The notes under the pieces were generated by a model. It did no database searches and was not told the origin of the DNA. It saw only the letters and a program-made list of their open reading frames with translations. Source: Herbaspirillum sp. Sphag64 (GTDB lineage Bacteria; Pseudomonadota; Gammaproteobacteria; Burkholderiales; Burkholderiaceae_D). Taken from it: 64,000 bases of DNA. The stretch spans positions 1 to 64,000 of the forward strand of contig NZ_JACHYE010000010.1 in assembly GCF_014192645.1 (NCBI RefSeq), written 5' to 3'. Position numbers and translations under genes: made by a program. Shown one piece after another: positions 63,679 through 64,000 of this stretch. Every line of letters starts with the position of its first letter. Within the stretch, counting starts at the first letter, position 1.

Positions 63679-64000
63679 ATGAACCAGCTCTTCACCCCTG
63701 TGCGCATCGGCCGCTACACCATGCGCAACCGTCTCGTGATGTCACCCATGACCCGTTCGCGCGCCGACGACGCCACCGGCGTACCTTCCGAATACACCGC
63801 GCTTTACTATGCCCAGCGCGCTGACGCAGGCTTGATCATCACCGAAGGTGCCTTCCCGTCGCCGCTGGGCAAAGGCTACGTGCGCACGCCGGGAATCCAC
63901 GCCGACGCACAGGTCCAGGCCTGGAAAGCCGTCACGGAAGCAGTTCATGCCAAGGGCTCTCTGATCTTCCTGCAACTGATGCACACCGGGCGCATTTCGC
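63679..64000 (+). CDS. nemA: Old Yellow Enzyme-family reductase, truncated at the window edge
   Basis: 107 complete codons are visible. Opens MNQLFTPVRIGRYTMRNRLV, followed by MSPMTRSRADDATGVPSEYT, YYAQRADAGLIITEGAFPSP and FLQLMHTGRIS, the FMN-barrel start of N-ethylmaleimide reductase and relatives. AAGGA lies eight bases before the ATG. It reduces electrophilic alkenes and nitro compounds with NADPH. The C-terminal two thirds lies beyond the window. Confidence 0.92.
   Translation, partial: MNQLFTPVRIGRYTMRNRLVMSPMTRSRADDATGVPSEYTALYYAQRADAGLIITEGAFPSPLGKGYVRTPGIHADAQVQAWKAVTEAVHAKGSLIFLQLMHTGRIS

Overview
The window looks like the chromosome of a beta-proteobacterium of the order Burkholderiales, most likely near the Oxalobacteraceae. 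I infer this from moderate-to-high GC, a Burkholderia-type general porin, a Liv-type transporter, an RND pump with a TetR repressor, and an HcnABC/opine-oxidase type dehydrogenase. No sequence search was run, so the placement is an inference. No tRNA, rRNA, CRISPR array, intact insertion sequence or replication origin was recognised.

Layout. 0-7 kb: an edge-truncated gene resembling a peptidase family linked to type VI secretion (T6SS), the malic enzyme maeB, a LysR regulator, then a decayed accessory patch. The patch holds two small exported proteins, a protein with a 72-bp internal tandem repeat, and a 198-bp direct repeat ending in a hairpin. A protein-level relic of the same repeat lies at 58.0 kb beside a Rap1a/Tai-like immunity protein. 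7-9 kb: a membrane GGDEF-EAL protein. 9-17 kb: an uptake locus (livKHMGF, an Asp/Glu/hydantoin-type racemase, a porin) facing a divergent GntR regulator, with palindromic operator candidates between them. 17-18.4 kb: DUF427 and YghU-like genes. 18.4-27 kb: a tightly coupled operon with an oligopeptide-type ABC importer and a three-subunit opine-oxidase-like dehydrogenase. 27-38.5 kb: further oxidative nitrogen-compound genes (PuuB-like oxidase, HAD hydrolase, two aldehyde dehydrogenases, GNAT, 2-hydroxyacid dehydrogenase, class III aminotransferase, Lrp regulator, tartrate/D-malate dehydrogenase, cupin). 38.6-47.9 kb: a PaiB-like protein, a MexAB-OprM-type pump, two divergent TetR regulators, a 37-residue membrane peptide and mlaA. 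47.9-64 kb: redox and detoxification genes (alcohol dehydrogenase, azoreductase, SDRs, aldo-keto reductase, glyoxalase-like, Old Yellow Enzyme), each near its own LysR, AraC or TetR regulator.

How the genes may work together. The 18-38 kb block looks like a catabolic island for an opine-, polyamine- or amino-acid-derived compound: periplasmic capture and import, FAD/Fe-S oxidation at a C-N bond, transamination, and aldehyde oxidation to succinate-level acids. The substrate cannot be read from sequence. The pump promoter and the promoter of the second TetR regulator carry the same 13-bp operator at the same distance from the -10, which suggests one regulon for efflux and envelope-lipid maintenance. 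The least explained material is the duplicated tail/hairpin element with its small exported neighbours, which fits remnants of effector-immunity modules.
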